Source: Streptomyces sp. NRRL F-6676 (lineage in GTDB: Bacteria; Actinomycetota; Actinomycetes; Streptomycetales; Streptomycetaceae). Taken from it: a DNA stretch of 64,000 bases. The notes under the pieces were generated by a model. The model worked only from the letters and a program-made list of their open reading frames with translations. It made no database searches and was not told the origin of the DNA. Position 1 is the first letter of the stretch. Each line of letters opens with the position of its first letter. Both the position numbers and the translations under genes were made by a program. The stretch spans positions 248,001 to 312,000 of the forward strand of contig NZ_JOHS01000001.1 in the NCBI RefSeq assembly GCF_000725625.1. The letters are read 5' to 3'. Below, piece after piece: positions 38,255 to 46,127 of the stretch.

Positions 38255-39529
38255 TCACCAGCGCGGCGACTTCTTCTCGTAGCTCGGGTCGAGGCGGCGC
38301 ATGTACCCGGTGTCGTCCCGGTTGCGCAGGCCGCAGCGCAGGTACTGCTCGTGCAGTACGGCCAGCGCGTCACGGTCCAGCTCCACGCCGAGGCCCGGGG
38401 TGCGGGGGACGGCGACCGAGCCGTCGCGGAAGCCGAGCGCGCCGGGGGCGATCACATCCTCCGCCGGGTCCTTCCACGGCCAGTGGGTGTCACAGGCGTA
38501 GGTCAGGTTCTCGGTGGCGGCGGCCAGGTGCGTCATGGCCGCGAGGCTGATGCCGAGGTGGGAGTTGGAGTGCATGGACAGCCCCAGCCCGAAGGTGTCG
38601 CAGATCCCGGCCAGCAGCTTGGAGCGCTGGAGACCGCCCCAGTAGTGGTGGTCGGAGAGGACGACCTGCACGGCGTCGCCGCGCACCGCGGAGGGCAGTT
38701 CGTCGAAGGCGACCACGCACATGTTGGTGGCCAGCGGCATCGAGGCCTCGCGCGCCACCCGTGCCATGCCCTCCTGACCGGGGGTGGGATCCTCCAGGTA
38801 TTCCAGGACGCCGTCCAGGTCCCGGGCCACCTTCAGCGAGGTCTCCACCGTCCAGGCGGCGTTGGGGTCCAGGCGCAGCGGCACCTCGGGGAACGCCTCG
38901 CGCAGGGCGAGGACCGCCTCCACCTCCTGCTCGGGCGGGAAGACACCGCCCTTGAGCTTGATCGCCGTGAAGCCGTACTCCGTCACCATGCGCCGGGCCT
39001 GCGCGACGATGCCCTCCGGGTCCAGGGCGGGACCGAAGGCGTCGGGCTCGTGCTCCGGGTGGCCGGCCCACTTGTAGAACAGGTAGGCGCTGAAGGGCAC
39101 CGTGTCGCGGACGGCGCCGCCGAGCAGATCGCTGACGGGGCGGCCGGTGGCGCGGCCCCGGATGTCCAGGCAGGCCACCTCGAACGGGGAGAAGACCCGG
39201 TCCACCGTGGAGCTGGTGGTGATCATGCCGGTCAGGCCGTGGCCGTCGCTGCCGCTGTCCCCGCCGAGCACCTCGGCGACGCGCCGGCGCATCGGGCCGA
39301 GGTCGTGCACGTCCATGCCGGTGAGGGCGTCGGCGGCCGTGCGCAGCCGGCGCAGATGGCCCTCGTCGGCGTAGGTCTCGCCCAGTCCGGTGAGGCCCTG
39401 ATCGGTGCTCACCTCGATGACCGCGCGCAGGGCGTAGGGCTCGTGGACGCCGACGGCGTTCAGCAGGGCCGGGTCCTTGAACGCCACGGGGGTGATGTCG
39501 ACGCGGGTGATCCGCAGTGCCTCGCTCAT
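38255..39529 (-). CDS. Enolase-superfamily dehydratase, glucarate dehydratase-like
   Basis: This 424-residue enzyme would dehydrate an aldarate to a 5-dehydro-4-deoxy product. The barrel shows the base motif 'AIKLKGGV' (K-x-K), metal ligands in 'RLDPNAAW' (Asp, Asn), 'EYLEDPTPG' (Glu) and the region 'TNMCVVAFDELP'. The catalytic His is in 'LSMHSNSHLGIS'. The Asn after the first Asp ligand and the 'MHSN' motif are typical of glucarate dehydratases rather than mandelate racemases. The ATG overlaps the stop of the preceding KDG-dehydratase-type gene, forming an operon with it and the SSS transporter. The product would be the substrate of that enzyme. Confidence 0.88.
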   Translation of the reverse strand: MSEALRITRVDITPVAFKDPALLNAVGVHEPYALRAVIEVSTDQGLTGLGETYADEGHLRRLRTAADALTGMDVHDLGPMRRRVAEVLGGDSGSDGHGLTGMITTSSTVDRVFSPFEVACLDIRGRATGRPVSDLLGGAVRDTVPFSAYLFYKWAGHPEHEPDAFGPALDPEGIVAQARRMVTEYGFTAIKLKGGVFPPEQEVEAVLALREAFPEVPLRLDPNAAWTVETSLKVARDLDGVLEYLEDPTPGQEGMARVAREASMPLATNMCVVAFDELPSAVRGDAVQVVLSDHHYWGGLQRSKLLAGICDTFGLGLSMHSNSHLGISLAAMTHLAAATENLTYACDTHWPWKDPAEDVIAPGALGFRDGSVAVPRTPGLGVELDRDALAVLHEQYLRCGLRNRDDTGYMRRLDPSYEKKSPRW

Positions 39530-40431
39530 CGGATGTCGTCCCCCTCGGCGATGATGCGCTCCAGCTCGGCGAGATCCTCGGGGGCCGGGTCGGTGAGCGG
39601 CGGCCGTACCCCGCCGACGTCGAGGCCGCGCAGCCGGACGGCCGCCTTGACCAGGGAGACCGAGTAGCCGGGCACGCGCTCGCGCAGGGCGATCAGCGGG
39701 TGGTAGAAGCCGGCCAGCAGCCGCTGCACCTTCTCGTCGTCCCCGGCCGTGACCGCCCGGTGGAAGGCGAGGGCGATCTCGGGGGCGAAGCAGAACACCG
39801 CCGAGGAGTACAGGTCCACGCCGATGCCCCGGTAGGCGAGCTGGGTGCCCTCGGCGGTCGGCATGCCGTTGAAGAACTGGAACTCCGCGCCGCCGGTGGC
39901 CGGGTCCGCCCGGACCGCGGTCACGATCCGCGACAGCAGATCGAGGTCGCCGGTGCCGTCCTTCAGGCCCACGACCCGCGGCATCCGGGCCACCTCCAGG
40001 GCGGAGGGCACGTCCAGGCGGGCGTTGGCCCGCTGGTAGACGATGACCCGCAGCGAGGTGGCGGCGACGACCTCACGGACGTACGCGACCAGTCCGGCCG
40101 GCGGGCCCGCCACCAGGTACGGCGGCATCAGCAGCAGACCGTCCGCACCGGCCTCCTCCGCCGCCCGCGCGTACTCCCGGGCCAGCGGGAGCGCGCCGCC
40201 GGCACCCGCGAAGACGGGCACCCGGCCGTCCGCCATCCGCACCGCGGTGCGCACCACCTCGGCGTACTCCGCCACCCCCAGGGCGTGGAACTCGCCGGTG
40301 CCGCAGGCCACGAAGACGCCGCCCGGGCCGGACTCGATCCCGGCCTTGAGATGGTCCGAAAGTTTCGACACGTCGACCGAACCGTCGACCCCGAACGGGG
40401 TGACGGGAAAGAACAGGATGCCCTGGAGCAC
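39526..40431 (-). CDS. 5-dehydro-4-deoxyglucarate dehydratase-like (DapA/NAL superfamily)
   Basis: This protein of about 301 residues is a class I aldolase-fold enzyme that would convert 5-dehydro-4-deoxyglucarate to 2-oxoglutarate semialdehyde, water and CO2. The Schiff-base Lys is in 'VVGLKDGTGD', the proton-relay Tyr in 'RVIVYQRANA', and the opening is 'LQGILFFPVTPF'. GTG 40431 was chosen for GAGG five bases upstream; in-frame GTG/ATG codons at 40476/40473 lack a ribosome site. It is first in the operon, followed by the glucarate-dehydratase-like gene (ATGA overlap). The next enzyme, a semialdehyde dehydrogenase, is not in the operon. Upstream, TCATC-GT-GATGA (around 40472) may be an operator. 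Confidence 0.85.
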   Translation of the reverse strand: MLQGILFFPVTPFGVDGSVDVSKLSDHLKAGIESGPGGVFVACGTGEFHALGVAEYAEVVRTAVRMADGRVPVFAGAGGALPLAREYARAAEEAGADGLLLMPPYLVAGPPAGLVAYVREVVAATSLRVIVYQRANARLDVPSALEVARMPRVVGLKDGTGDLDLLSRIVTAVRADPATGGAEFQFFNGMPTAEGTQLAYRGIGVDLYSSAVFCFAPEIALAFHRAVTAGDDEKVQRLLAGFYHPLIALRERVPGYSVSLVKAAVRLRGLDVGGVRPPLTDPAPEDLAELERIIAEGDDIR

Positions 40432-40677
40432 GGAGACCTCATCCACTTGCTGACCGCATATGTGAACACTCATCACGATGACGAATGACTCGGGGAATGT
40501 AAGGTCGGCGGATCGCCAGGGTCAAGGCGTTTGCGCGGCTCCGTTTTCACCCTTCGGACACGATGCGGCAACGGAGACGGGGGACAAGGAGGTGTCCGGG
40601 GGCCGCGGCGGAGGGGGCCTGGGTGCGGCAGGAAAGGTTTCGAACGGCCGCGCCCGCGGAGTGAGTTGCGCACAGCA

Positions 40678-40714
40678 CGGCGGCCCGGCACGGGTACTCC
40701 GTGCCGGGCCGCCG
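40678..40714 (-). terminator. Hairpin terminator of the rpmG-rpmE-cobW-rpmF operon
   Basis: Arms 40678-40693 and 40699-40714 pair perfectly over 16 bases around GTACT. It lies 30 bases beyond the rpmF stop. The rest of the 40432-40743 gap holds only the promoter of the glucarate-type operon; I see no gene. Confidence 0.8.
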
Positions 40715-40743
40715 GGATGTTGCCGGGGTGTCGCCGGGTGTCC

Positions 40744-40914
40744 TCAGTCCTCCGGGCGCAGCAGTCCGCGCCGGTACGCCGGGACGAGGTGCTGCGGCAC
40801 CAGACGGGAGACGCCGTCCACCGTCACCGGTACGAGACGGGGAGCGGCCGCCCTCCACCGGGCGCGGCGGTTGCGGGTGTTGCTGCGGGACAGTTTGCGC
40901 TTGGGCACGGCCAT
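40744..40914 (-). CDS. rpmF: Ribosomal protein bL32, zinc-independent paralogue
   Basis: This 56-residue protein starts with the L32 signature '[20 protein letters not shown]' and contains no cysteine, whereas zinc-binding L32 has two CxxC pairs. It can replace the zinc form when zinc is scarce, freeing the metal. It is last in the minus-strand operon that starts at the Zur box. The ATG has GGAG (in GGAGGAACTCCT reading) just upstream. Length is normal for the family. Confidence 0.93.
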   Translation of the reverse strand: MAVPKRKLSRSNTRNRRARWRAAAPRLVPVTVDGVSRLVPQHLVPAYRRGLLRPED

Positions 40915-40958
40915 GAGGAGTTCCTCCGTCGGGCGGGAGCCGGGTGGGGCGGGAGTGG

Positions 40959-42113
40959 TCAGGAAACGGGGTCGAGGAGCGCGTCGAAGGCGGACGGCAG
41001 GCGCTTCCATGCCTCGGCGCCGCCCGCCAGCTCCTCGTCGGTGAGCAGGCAGGACGCGAGGACGGTGGACAGCTCGTCCCCGTCGAGCCCGGGGGAGGTG
41101 AACACAAGGTGCTGGCCGCGGTCCCCGTGCTCGGGGTGCCAGTCGAGCGCGGCGGCGGCGCGGCGGGCCGGCGGCACCAGGTCCCAGGCCGCGTCGGGCA
41201 GCGAGGCGAGCCAGGGGCCGGTGTCCTCCACGCACAGGGCGCCGCCCGCCGCGTCCCAGGACAGCAGGGTGTCGGGCCGGTCGGCGAGCCAGAACCGGCC
41301 CCGGCTGCGGACCGCCGCGCAGCACAGCTCCTCCAGCGCGGCGTACAGACGCTCCGGGTGGAAGGGCCGCCGGCCGCGCCAGACCAGGGTGGCGACGCCC
41401 GCCTCGTCCGCGTTCTGCGGGAGCCGGGCGCACGCGGGGTGCTGCGCCACCGCCGCGGCCTCCACGTCGAACCCGCTGAACGCCAGCCGGGCCGGCTCCG
41501 GGGAGTCGAGCGGGACGCGCAGGGCCGTCGGGTGGAGCTGGGTGAGCAGCGCGAGGTCGTCCGGGTCCGCCGCGCCGGGGTCGGCCAGGACGTGCACGGC
41601 CGGGTACTCCAGCTGGCGGGCGAAGGTGTCGCCCACGGTCCGCCGGTCCGTCGATGCCGCCGCCAGCCCCGCCTCGGCGAGATCGTCCCCGTTGCCGAGG
41701 GTGGGCAGCACCAGCGCGGGGTCGACCACCGTCATGACGTTGGCCAGGCGCAGGACGTCGGCGCCGTGCGCGGCCACCAGCTCGGCGACCGCGCGCGGCT
41801 CGACGGAGTCCCACAGCTCGACCACCGCCAGCCGGGTCGTGCCGTCCTCCGCGAGCCGTCGCAGCTCCGGCAGCAGGTCCTCGCGCAGGGCGCAGCACGC
41901 GCAGCCGCCGGCCAGCGGGATCTCGTCGTACGCGCGCGGGCCCGAGAGGTCGCGGACGGTGCGCCGTACGGTGCCGGACGCGGCCGCCGACAGGTCGTGG
42001 TGAACGGCGACGCCGCCGGGCACGTCGCGCAGCAGCCGGTCCACGGTGCGCCGGCGCGCGTCGGCGTGCAGACCGGCGACGAGCAGGACGGGGAGCGGGC
42101 GGGCAGCGGACAT
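40959..42113 (-). CDS. CobW/COG0523-family protein lacking a P-loop
   Basis: This 384-residue protein resembles the CobW-family metallochaperones encoded in Zur regulons. The metal motif C-x-C-C is intact at about residues 71-74 ('[13 protein letters not shown]'), followed by '[16 protein letters not shown]' and 'TVVDPA'. The C-terminal CobW_C-like region contains '[15 protein letters not shown]' and 'GRGQHLVF'-like sequence. However, the GTPase Walker A motif (normally GxxGxGKT) is replaced by '[16 protein letters not shown]', with no Lys/Thr, so GTP hydrolysis is doubtful. The ATG overlaps the L31 stop (TGATG). It lies in a zinc-starvation operon and may deliver or store zinc. Confidence 0.85.
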   Translation of the reverse strand: MSAARPLPVLLVAGLHADARRRTVDRLLRDVPGGVAVHHDLSAAASGTVRRTVRDLSGPRAYDEIPLAGGCACCALREDLLPELRRLAEDGTTRLAVVELWDSVEPRAVAELVAAHGADVLRLANVMTVVDPALVLPTLGNGDDLAEAGLAAASTDRRTVGDTFARQLEYPAVHVLADPGAADPDDLALLTQLHPTALRVPLDSPEPARLAFSGFDVEAAAVAQHPACARLPQNADEAGVATLVWRGRRPFHPERLYAALEELCCAAVRSRGRFWLADRPDTLLSWDAAGGALCVEDTGPWLASLPDAAWDLVPPARRAAAALDWHPEHGDRGQHLVFTSPGLDGDELSTVLASCLLTDEELAGGAEAWKRLPSAFDALLDPVS

Positions 42114-42364
42114 CAGCGGGCCCCGCGGCCGTAGCGGCGCTCGAAGCGCTCGACGCGCCCGGCGGTGTCGACCACCCGGGCGGTGCCCGTGTAGAAGGGG
42201 TGGCTCGCCGAGGAGATCTCGACGTCGACCACGGGGTACACCTCGCCGTCCTCCCACTCCACGGTGCGGTCGCTGGTCAGGGTGGAGCGGGTGAGGAAGG
42301 CGAACCCCGCCGCCCGGTCACGGAAGACGACGGGGCCGTAGGGCGGATGGATGCCGGATTTCAT
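42113..42364 (-). CDS. rpmE2: Ribosomal protein bL31 type B (zinc-independent)
   Basis: This 83-residue protein is the cysteine-free type B L31, recognised by '[20 protein letters not shown]', '[15 protein letters not shown]' and '[14 protein letters not shown]'. It replaces zinc-binding L31 under zinc limitation. The ATG has GAGGA about seven bases upstream. Its stop overlaps the CobW-family start. It is second in the operon running left from the Zur box. Confidence 0.95.
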   Translation of the reverse strand: MKSGIHPPYGPVVFRDRAAGFAFLTRSTLTSDRTVEWEDGEVYPVVDVEISSASHPFYTGTARVVDTAGRVERFERRYGRGAR

Positions 42365-42415
42365 GGTGGGTCCTCGGAGGGGTCGGAACGGGGGCTGTGA
42401 TGTCGCGGCCGGGCG

Positions 42416-42580
42416 TCAGCGTTCCTCGCGGAAGTCGACGTGCCGGCCCGCGACCGGGTCGTACTTGCGCAGGACCAGGCGGTCGGGATCGTTCCGCCGG
42501 TTCTTGCGGGTCACGTACGTGTAGCCGGTGCCGGCGGTGGAACGGAGCTTGACGATCGGACGGATCTCGTTGCGAGCCAT
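42416..42580 (-). CDS. rpmG: Ribosomal protein bL33, zinc-independent paralogue
   Basis: This 54-residue protein matches L33 ('[20 protein letters not shown]', '[21 protein letters not shown]') and has no cysteine, so it is the zinc-independent form. ATG 42580 lies only 14 bases from the Zur-like box, so the message may have a very short leader; no clear ribosome site precedes it. It is first in the minus-strand operon. Confidence 0.94.
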   Translation of the reverse strand: MARNEIRPIVKLRSTAGTGYTYVTRKNRRNDPDRLVLRKYDPVAGRHVDFREER

Positions 42581-42593
42581 GGGGGTAGCATAC

Positions 42594-42612
42594 GACAATG
42601 ATTTTCATTATC
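42594..42612. promoter_or_regulatory. Zur operator between divergent ribosomal-protein operons
   Basis: GACAATGATTTTCATTATC is an almost perfect inverted repeat (arms GACAATGA and TCATTATC, one mismatch) and matches the actinobacterial Zur box core TGATTTTCA. It sits in a sharply AT-rich island between rpmG (minus) and rpmB (plus), so zinc-bound Zur should repress both directions. Confidence 0.85.
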
Positions 42613-42650
42613 AACAGGGGTCTGTCGCCCCGGAGAGGACCAGGACACCC

Positions 42651-42887
42651 ATGTCCGCGCACTGCCAACTGACCGGGGCGCGACCCGGCTTCGGCAACAA
42701 GATCTCCCACTCGCACCGGCGCACCCCGCGCCGCTTCGACCCCAACATCCAGCGCAAGCGCTACTGGCTGCCGAGCGAGGGCCGGTACGTCCGGCTGGTG
42801 CTGAGCGCCAAGGGCATCAAGACGGTGGACGCCCTCGGCATCGAAGCCGCCGTGGCGCGCATCAGGGCGCGAGGGGAGCGCGTCTGA
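42651..42887 (+). CDS. rpmB: Ribosomal protein bL28, zinc-independent paralogue
   Basis: This 78-residue protein carries the L28 core '[20 protein letters not shown]' and 'IQRKRYWL'. Zinc-binding L28 starts with a CxxC pair; here only Cys5 remains and the second position is Thr ('HCQLTGARP'), so the zinc site is lost. ATG 42651 begins 40 bases after the Zur box. Its stop overlaps the rpsN start (TGATG). Confidence 0.94.
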   Translation: MSAHCQLTGARPGFGNKISHSHRRTPRRFDPNIQRKRYWLPSEGRYVRLVLSAKGIKTVDALGIEAAVARIRARGERV

Positions 42888-43192
42888 TGGCCAAGAAGAG
42901 CAAGATCGCGAAGAATGAACGGCGCAAGGCGGTCGTCCAGCGCTACGCCGCCCGCCGCGCCGAACTGAAGGACATCATCCGCAGGCCGGACTCCAGCGAG
43001 ACCGAACGGGCCGAAGCGCTGCGGGAGTTGCGCCGCCAGCCGCGCGACGCCAGCGCCACGCGGGTACGCAACCGCGACGCCGTCGACGGCCGGCCGCGCG
43101 GACATCTGCGCACGTTCGGCCTCTCCCGGGTCCGAATGCGCGAACAGGCACACGCGGGGTTCCTGCCGGGGGTGACGAAGTCGTCCTGGTGA
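42887..43192 (+). CDS. rpsN: Ribosomal protein uS14, zinc-independent (long) paralogue
   Basis: This 101-residue protein is the long, cysteine-free form of S14 ('[14 protein letters not shown]', '[15 protein letters not shown]', '[25 protein letters not shown]' in segments, '[12 protein letters not shown]'). The short zinc form has two CxxC pairs. It replaces the zinc form when Zur repression is lifted. It is translationally coupled to rpmB. An rpsR (S18) paralogue that often follows in such operons is absent; repeats begin immediately afterwards. Confidence 0.95.
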   Translation: MAKKSKIAKNERRKAVVQRYAARRAELKDIIRRPDSSETERAEALRELRRQPRDASATRVRNRDAVDGRPRGHLRTFGLSRVRMREQAHAGFLPGVTKSSW

Positions 43193-44062
43193 GGTGACGG
43201 CCCTCGGCGGACGGCGGGGCCGGCCGCTGTCTGCCGGGGGTACGGCTGTCCGCCGGGGGGGCGCCTGCCGGGGGTTCGGTTGTCTGCTGGGGGGGCGTCT
43301 GTCGGTGGCGGGTTCGGCTGCTCGCCGAGGGCCTGGCGCTTGGCGAGACCTGGCGCCGGCCGAGGATCCGGCGCCTGCCGAGGATCCGGCGCCTGCCGGG
43401 GGCCGGTGCCTGCCGGGGGTTCGGTTGTCTGCTGGGGGGCGTCTGTCGGTGGCGGGTCCGGCTGCTTGGCGAGGACCCGGCGCTTGCCGAGACCGGGCGC
43501 CTGCTGAGGACCGGGTGCCTGCCGGGGGACCGGTGCCCACTGGGGACCGGTTGTGGCAGGCGGACCGCTGCGTGTCGCGGGACCGGGTCGTCCTTTCGGC
43601 CGGGTACGGGGGTGTCGGTGCGAGCAGGTCGCGGGCCGGCGCTCCCGGCCGTGCGCCGTCGCCTCCGCTGCCGTCGAAAACCCGGCTGCCGATGGCGGGT
43701 TCGGCTGCCCGCCCGGGTCCGGCGCCTGCCGGGAGACCGGCGTCGGAGACGGGTTCGGCCGCGCGTCGAGGGCTCGGCGCCAGCCGGGGCCCGGCGCCCA
43801 TTGAGGGTCTGGTTGCGCGTCACGGGACCGGGTCGCCCCTTCGGTCGGGCGCAGGGGGTTCGGTCCGGGCAGGCCGCAGATCGGCGCCCGGCCGGGCGCC
43901 GTCGCGCCCGCTGCCCGTCGACGACCCGGCTGACTGCCGGGGGCTTCGACTGTGGGCGGCGGACCCGGCTGCGCGCCGAGGGGCCGGCGTCCGCCGGAAA
44001 CCGGCTGTCGCGGGCGGGCCCGGCTGCGCACCGAGGGCCTGGCCTGCCGGTGGCGGGACCGG
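43193..44062. repeat. 870-base block of degenerate GC-rich repeats
   Basis: This block shows no convincing gene. A unit of about 90 bases beginning TGCCGGGGGTTCGGTTGTCT at 43266 recurs at 43411. GAGGATCCGGCGCCTGCC is repeated in tandem (about 43362-43397). A longer module with 'CGGGACCGGGTCGTCC' and 'CGGCTGCCGATGGCGGG'-like pieces recurs imperfectly around 43575-43720 and 43818-43960. All six frames stay open in parts, giving Arg/Pro/Gly/Ala-rich translations without domains, and the third-base GC pattern of a real gene is lacking. It starts right at the rpsN stop and ends at the TetR stop. Confidence 0.75.
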
Positions 44063-44725
44063 CTACCCGTCGAGCGCCCGGGCCGCGCGCATCCGGCCCT
44101 GGTCGGGTGGGGGCGCGGGGAGCAGGTCGGTCTTGGGGGCGGGCAGGTCGTAGAGCGCGTAGAGCCGGCGCCGGATCCGTTCGGCCGGGTACTGGCCGCC
44201 GTACACCGCCGTTTTGAAGATCACGCCCTCCAGGACGCTGCGCAGCAGTACCTCCTCCAGGGCGGGGTCCGCCGCGCCCCGGGCGGCGAACATCTCCCGC
44301 AGTGTGTCCTCCAGCGCCGCCAGCCGCTCCTCCTTGCGCGCCTCGGCCGCCGCGAACAGCGGATGCGTGGCCGGGTTGACCACGAGGCTCAGCGTGATGC
44401 GCTGCACCGGCACCGTCGCGGCGGCGGTGACGAGGACCCCGTCGATGATGGCGGCCAGCCGTTCGTCGGGCGTGCCCCGCACCTCGACGAGCGTGGCCAC
44501 GCCGTCCAGATAGCGGTCCAGGAGTTCGTCGACGAGGCTCTGCTTGCCCGGGAAGTAGTACGTCAGCAGGCCGCGCGAGACGCCGGCCCGGGCGGTGATG
44601 TCGGAGACCGTGGCGTCGTGGTACCCCTTCTCGGCGAAGACCTCCAGGGCCGCACCGAGGATCTTCTCCCGCGACTGGGCCCGCAACTCCTCGTTCGCCT
44701 CCGGCCTTCGCGGCGACACCGCCAC
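44063..44725 (-). CDS. TetR-family transcriptional regulator
   Basis: This repressor of about 220 residues has an N-terminal TetR helix-turn-helix ('REKILGAALEVFAEKGYHDATVSDITARAGVSRGLLTYYFPGKQSL' in the usual layout, residues about 15-62) and a variable ligand domain. GTG 44725 or 44719 is the likely start, with AAGG upstream; a longer opening towards 45106 is antisense to the divergent gene and has no homology. The gene is divergent from an unknown protein at 45027 and a palindrome CTGTACAG lies between them, so it probably regulates that gene and itself. Confidence 0.85.
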   Translation of the reverse strand: MAVSPRRPEANEELRAQSREKILGAALEVFAEKGYHDATVSDITARAGVSRGLLTYYFPGKQSLVDELLDRYLDGVATLVEVRGTPDERLAAIIDGVLVTAAATVPVQRITLSLVVNPATHPLFAAAEARKEERLAALEDTLREMFAARGAADPALEEVLLRSVLEGVIFKTAVYGGQYPAERIRRRLYALYDLPAPKTDLLPAPPPDQGRMRAARALDG

Positions 44726-44867
44726 CCCACCTTCTCTCGACTCGCGCTGCACGCCGGGAGCGGCCCCCAGCAGGACCATTGTCCCTTCCCCGGCCCCGGG
44801 CGCCCTTCCGGGGCGGCGTCCGGTCCGAACTCGGCTGTACTCAAAGGTAATTGGGATTCGGCATTTC

Positions 44868-44887
44868 GACTGGCTGGCTGTACAGTC
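44868..44887. promoter_or_regulatory. Candidate TetR operator
   Basis: GACTG (44868-44872) faces CAGTC (44883-44887), and the perfect palindrome CTGTACAG (44878-44885) overlaps the right arm. GGCTGTAC also occurs at 44833-44840, 44 bases to the left. The site lies between the divergent TetR gene and the gene at 45027. Confidence 0.45.
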
Positions 44888-45026
44888 AACCGCGTTCGAA
44901 ACCGCCCGGGGCCGCGCGGCACCGCACGCCCCGGCCCCGCGGGCACGCGCGCACACGGCCGTACGCACAGACGCGGACAGCACCGACAGACACGAACAGC
45001 ACGGACACCGAGAGGGACGAACCACA

Positions 45027-45464
45027 GTGGCGAGCAAGGAAGAACTCAAGGCGGCGCTCCACGCGGCCTTCGACGCCGCCGTACCGAACGGGGCGGGGTA
45101 CACCAAGGTCTACGCCTCGGACATGAAGCAGCGGAACTACGTCGTGTACCGCAGCACCACGGTCTACAACTACGCCGTCGGCTTCAGACCCGGCAGCACG
45201 GAACTGGTCGTCGTACCGGTCGAGGAGAACAACGGGGTGATCACCCCGGGCACGCCGGTCACCATCACCGACACCAACCGCGCCGCCGTGAAGAAGCGCG
45301 ACCTCCAGGGCCGCTTCCACCTCTCCACCACCGACGGCCAGAAGTTCCGTCTGACGGTCATCCCGTCGGTGCCGCGGATAACCGCCGGCTTCTACCAGCT
45401 CCCCGTCGATCAGAAGGAGGAGTACGAGGCGTTCCAGACGGTCAGGGACCTCATCTGCGCCTGA
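45027..45464 (+). CDS. Unknown conserved-looking protein
   Basis: I do not recognise this 145-residue protein. It has no signal peptide, membrane helix or cysteine-rich motif; its only Cys is next to last. It is rich in beta-type sequence ('NYVVYRSTTVYNYAVGF', 'ELVVVPVEENNGV', 'KFRLTVIPSVP') after an Ala/Lys-rich helix, suggesting a small alpha/beta fold. GTG 45027 has GAGGGA about ten bases upstream. Codon use is normal for this genome, so it is a real gene. It is divergent from a TetR regulator with a palindrome between them, which may control it. No function is proposed. Confidence 0.75.
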   Translation: MASKEELKAALHAAFDAAVPNGAGYTKVYASDMKQRNYVVYRSTTVYNYAVGFRPGSTELVVVPVEENNGVITPGTPVTITDTNRAAVKKRDLQGRFHLSTTDGQKFRLTVIPSVPRITAGFYQLPVDQKEEYEAFQTVRDLICA

Positions 45465-45498
45465 GTGCTCGTCCGAGTGCTCATCCGAGTGCTCGTCG
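45463..45498. repeat. Three tandem 12-base repeats
   Basis: GAGTGCTCGTCC, GAGTGCTCATCC and GAGTGCTCGTCG follow one another, beginning inside the stop codon of the unknown gene. The first two copies differ at one base. Confidence 0.8.
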
Positions 45499-45568
45499 AT
45501 ACGGGTCCTCCGGGGGCGGAAGGAGCGAGGCTCCGGAGGGGAGCCCCCGGGGGACCGGACGGCCGGGC

Positions 45569-45599
45569 CCTCCGCCGGCGGACGGGGCGCCGGCGGAGG
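45569..45599. terminator. Hairpin terminator between convergent genes
   Basis: CCTCCGCCGG (45569-45578) pairs perfectly with CCGGCGGAGG (45590-45599), between the gene ending at 45464 and the aldehyde dehydrogenase remnant ending at 45610. Confidence 0.65.
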
Positions 45600-45609
45600 A
45601 CCGGGGCCG

Positions 45610-46127
45610 TCACGCGATCAGTGCCACGTACTTCTCCTCCAGGAACTCCAGGATGCCCGCGGAGCCGCCCTCCCGGCCCAGGCCGCTCTGCTTGACCCCG
45701 CCGAACGGCGCCGCCGGATCGCTCACCACGCCCCGGTTGACCGCGACCATCCCGGCCTCCAGCCGGCGGGCGACGGCCATCGCCTCCCGTTCCTCGCCGA
45801 ACACGTACGCCATCAGCCCGTGCACCGTGTCGTTGGCCATCCGCACCGCCTCGTCGACGTCCTCGTACCGGACGACGGCGGTCACCGGCCCGAAGATCTC
45901 CGTCCTGGTGAGCGGCGAACCGTGCACGACCCCGGTGAGCAGCGTCGCGTTGTAGAACGCGCCGCCGGCCCGGGCGCCCCCGCCCCGTACGAGGGTCGCC
46001 CCCCGCGCGACCGCGGCCTCGACGAGGGCGGCGACCTTGTCCCGCTCGGCGACCGACACCAGCGCGCCGAGCGTGTGCGCACGCTCCAGACCGGGGCCGA
46101 CCGTGACCTCGGCGAGCGCGGCGTCCA
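45610..46127 (-). pseudogene. Aldehyde dehydrogenase, 3' remnant only
   Basis: This is the C-terminal part (about 172 residues) of an NAD(P)-dependent aldehyde dehydrogenase of the succinate-semialdehyde type. It retains 'VSVAERDKVAALVEAAVARGA', 'TEIFGPVTAVVRYEDVDEAV' and 'PFGGVKQSGLGREGG'. The normal length is about 450-490 residues; the NAD-binding half with the catalytic Glu (LELGG) and Cys is gone. Homology stops abruptly near 46127, where a permease remnant on the opposite strand begins. An in-frame opening continues to 46476 but is only the antisense of that permease. A single deletion removing the 5' ends of two divergent genes explains the layout. It cannot be catalytic. Confidence 0.88.

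Noticed and set aside
42761..44031. Overlapping minus-strand Pro/Arg-rich open frames through the repeat block
   Set aside because: They are antisense to rpsN at one end, have no start site, and equally long frames exist on the other strand; treated as repeats.
44063..45106. A 347-residue form of the TetR protein starting at 45106
   Set aside because: The extra N-terminal part is antisense to the divergent gene and to the promoter, with no homology.
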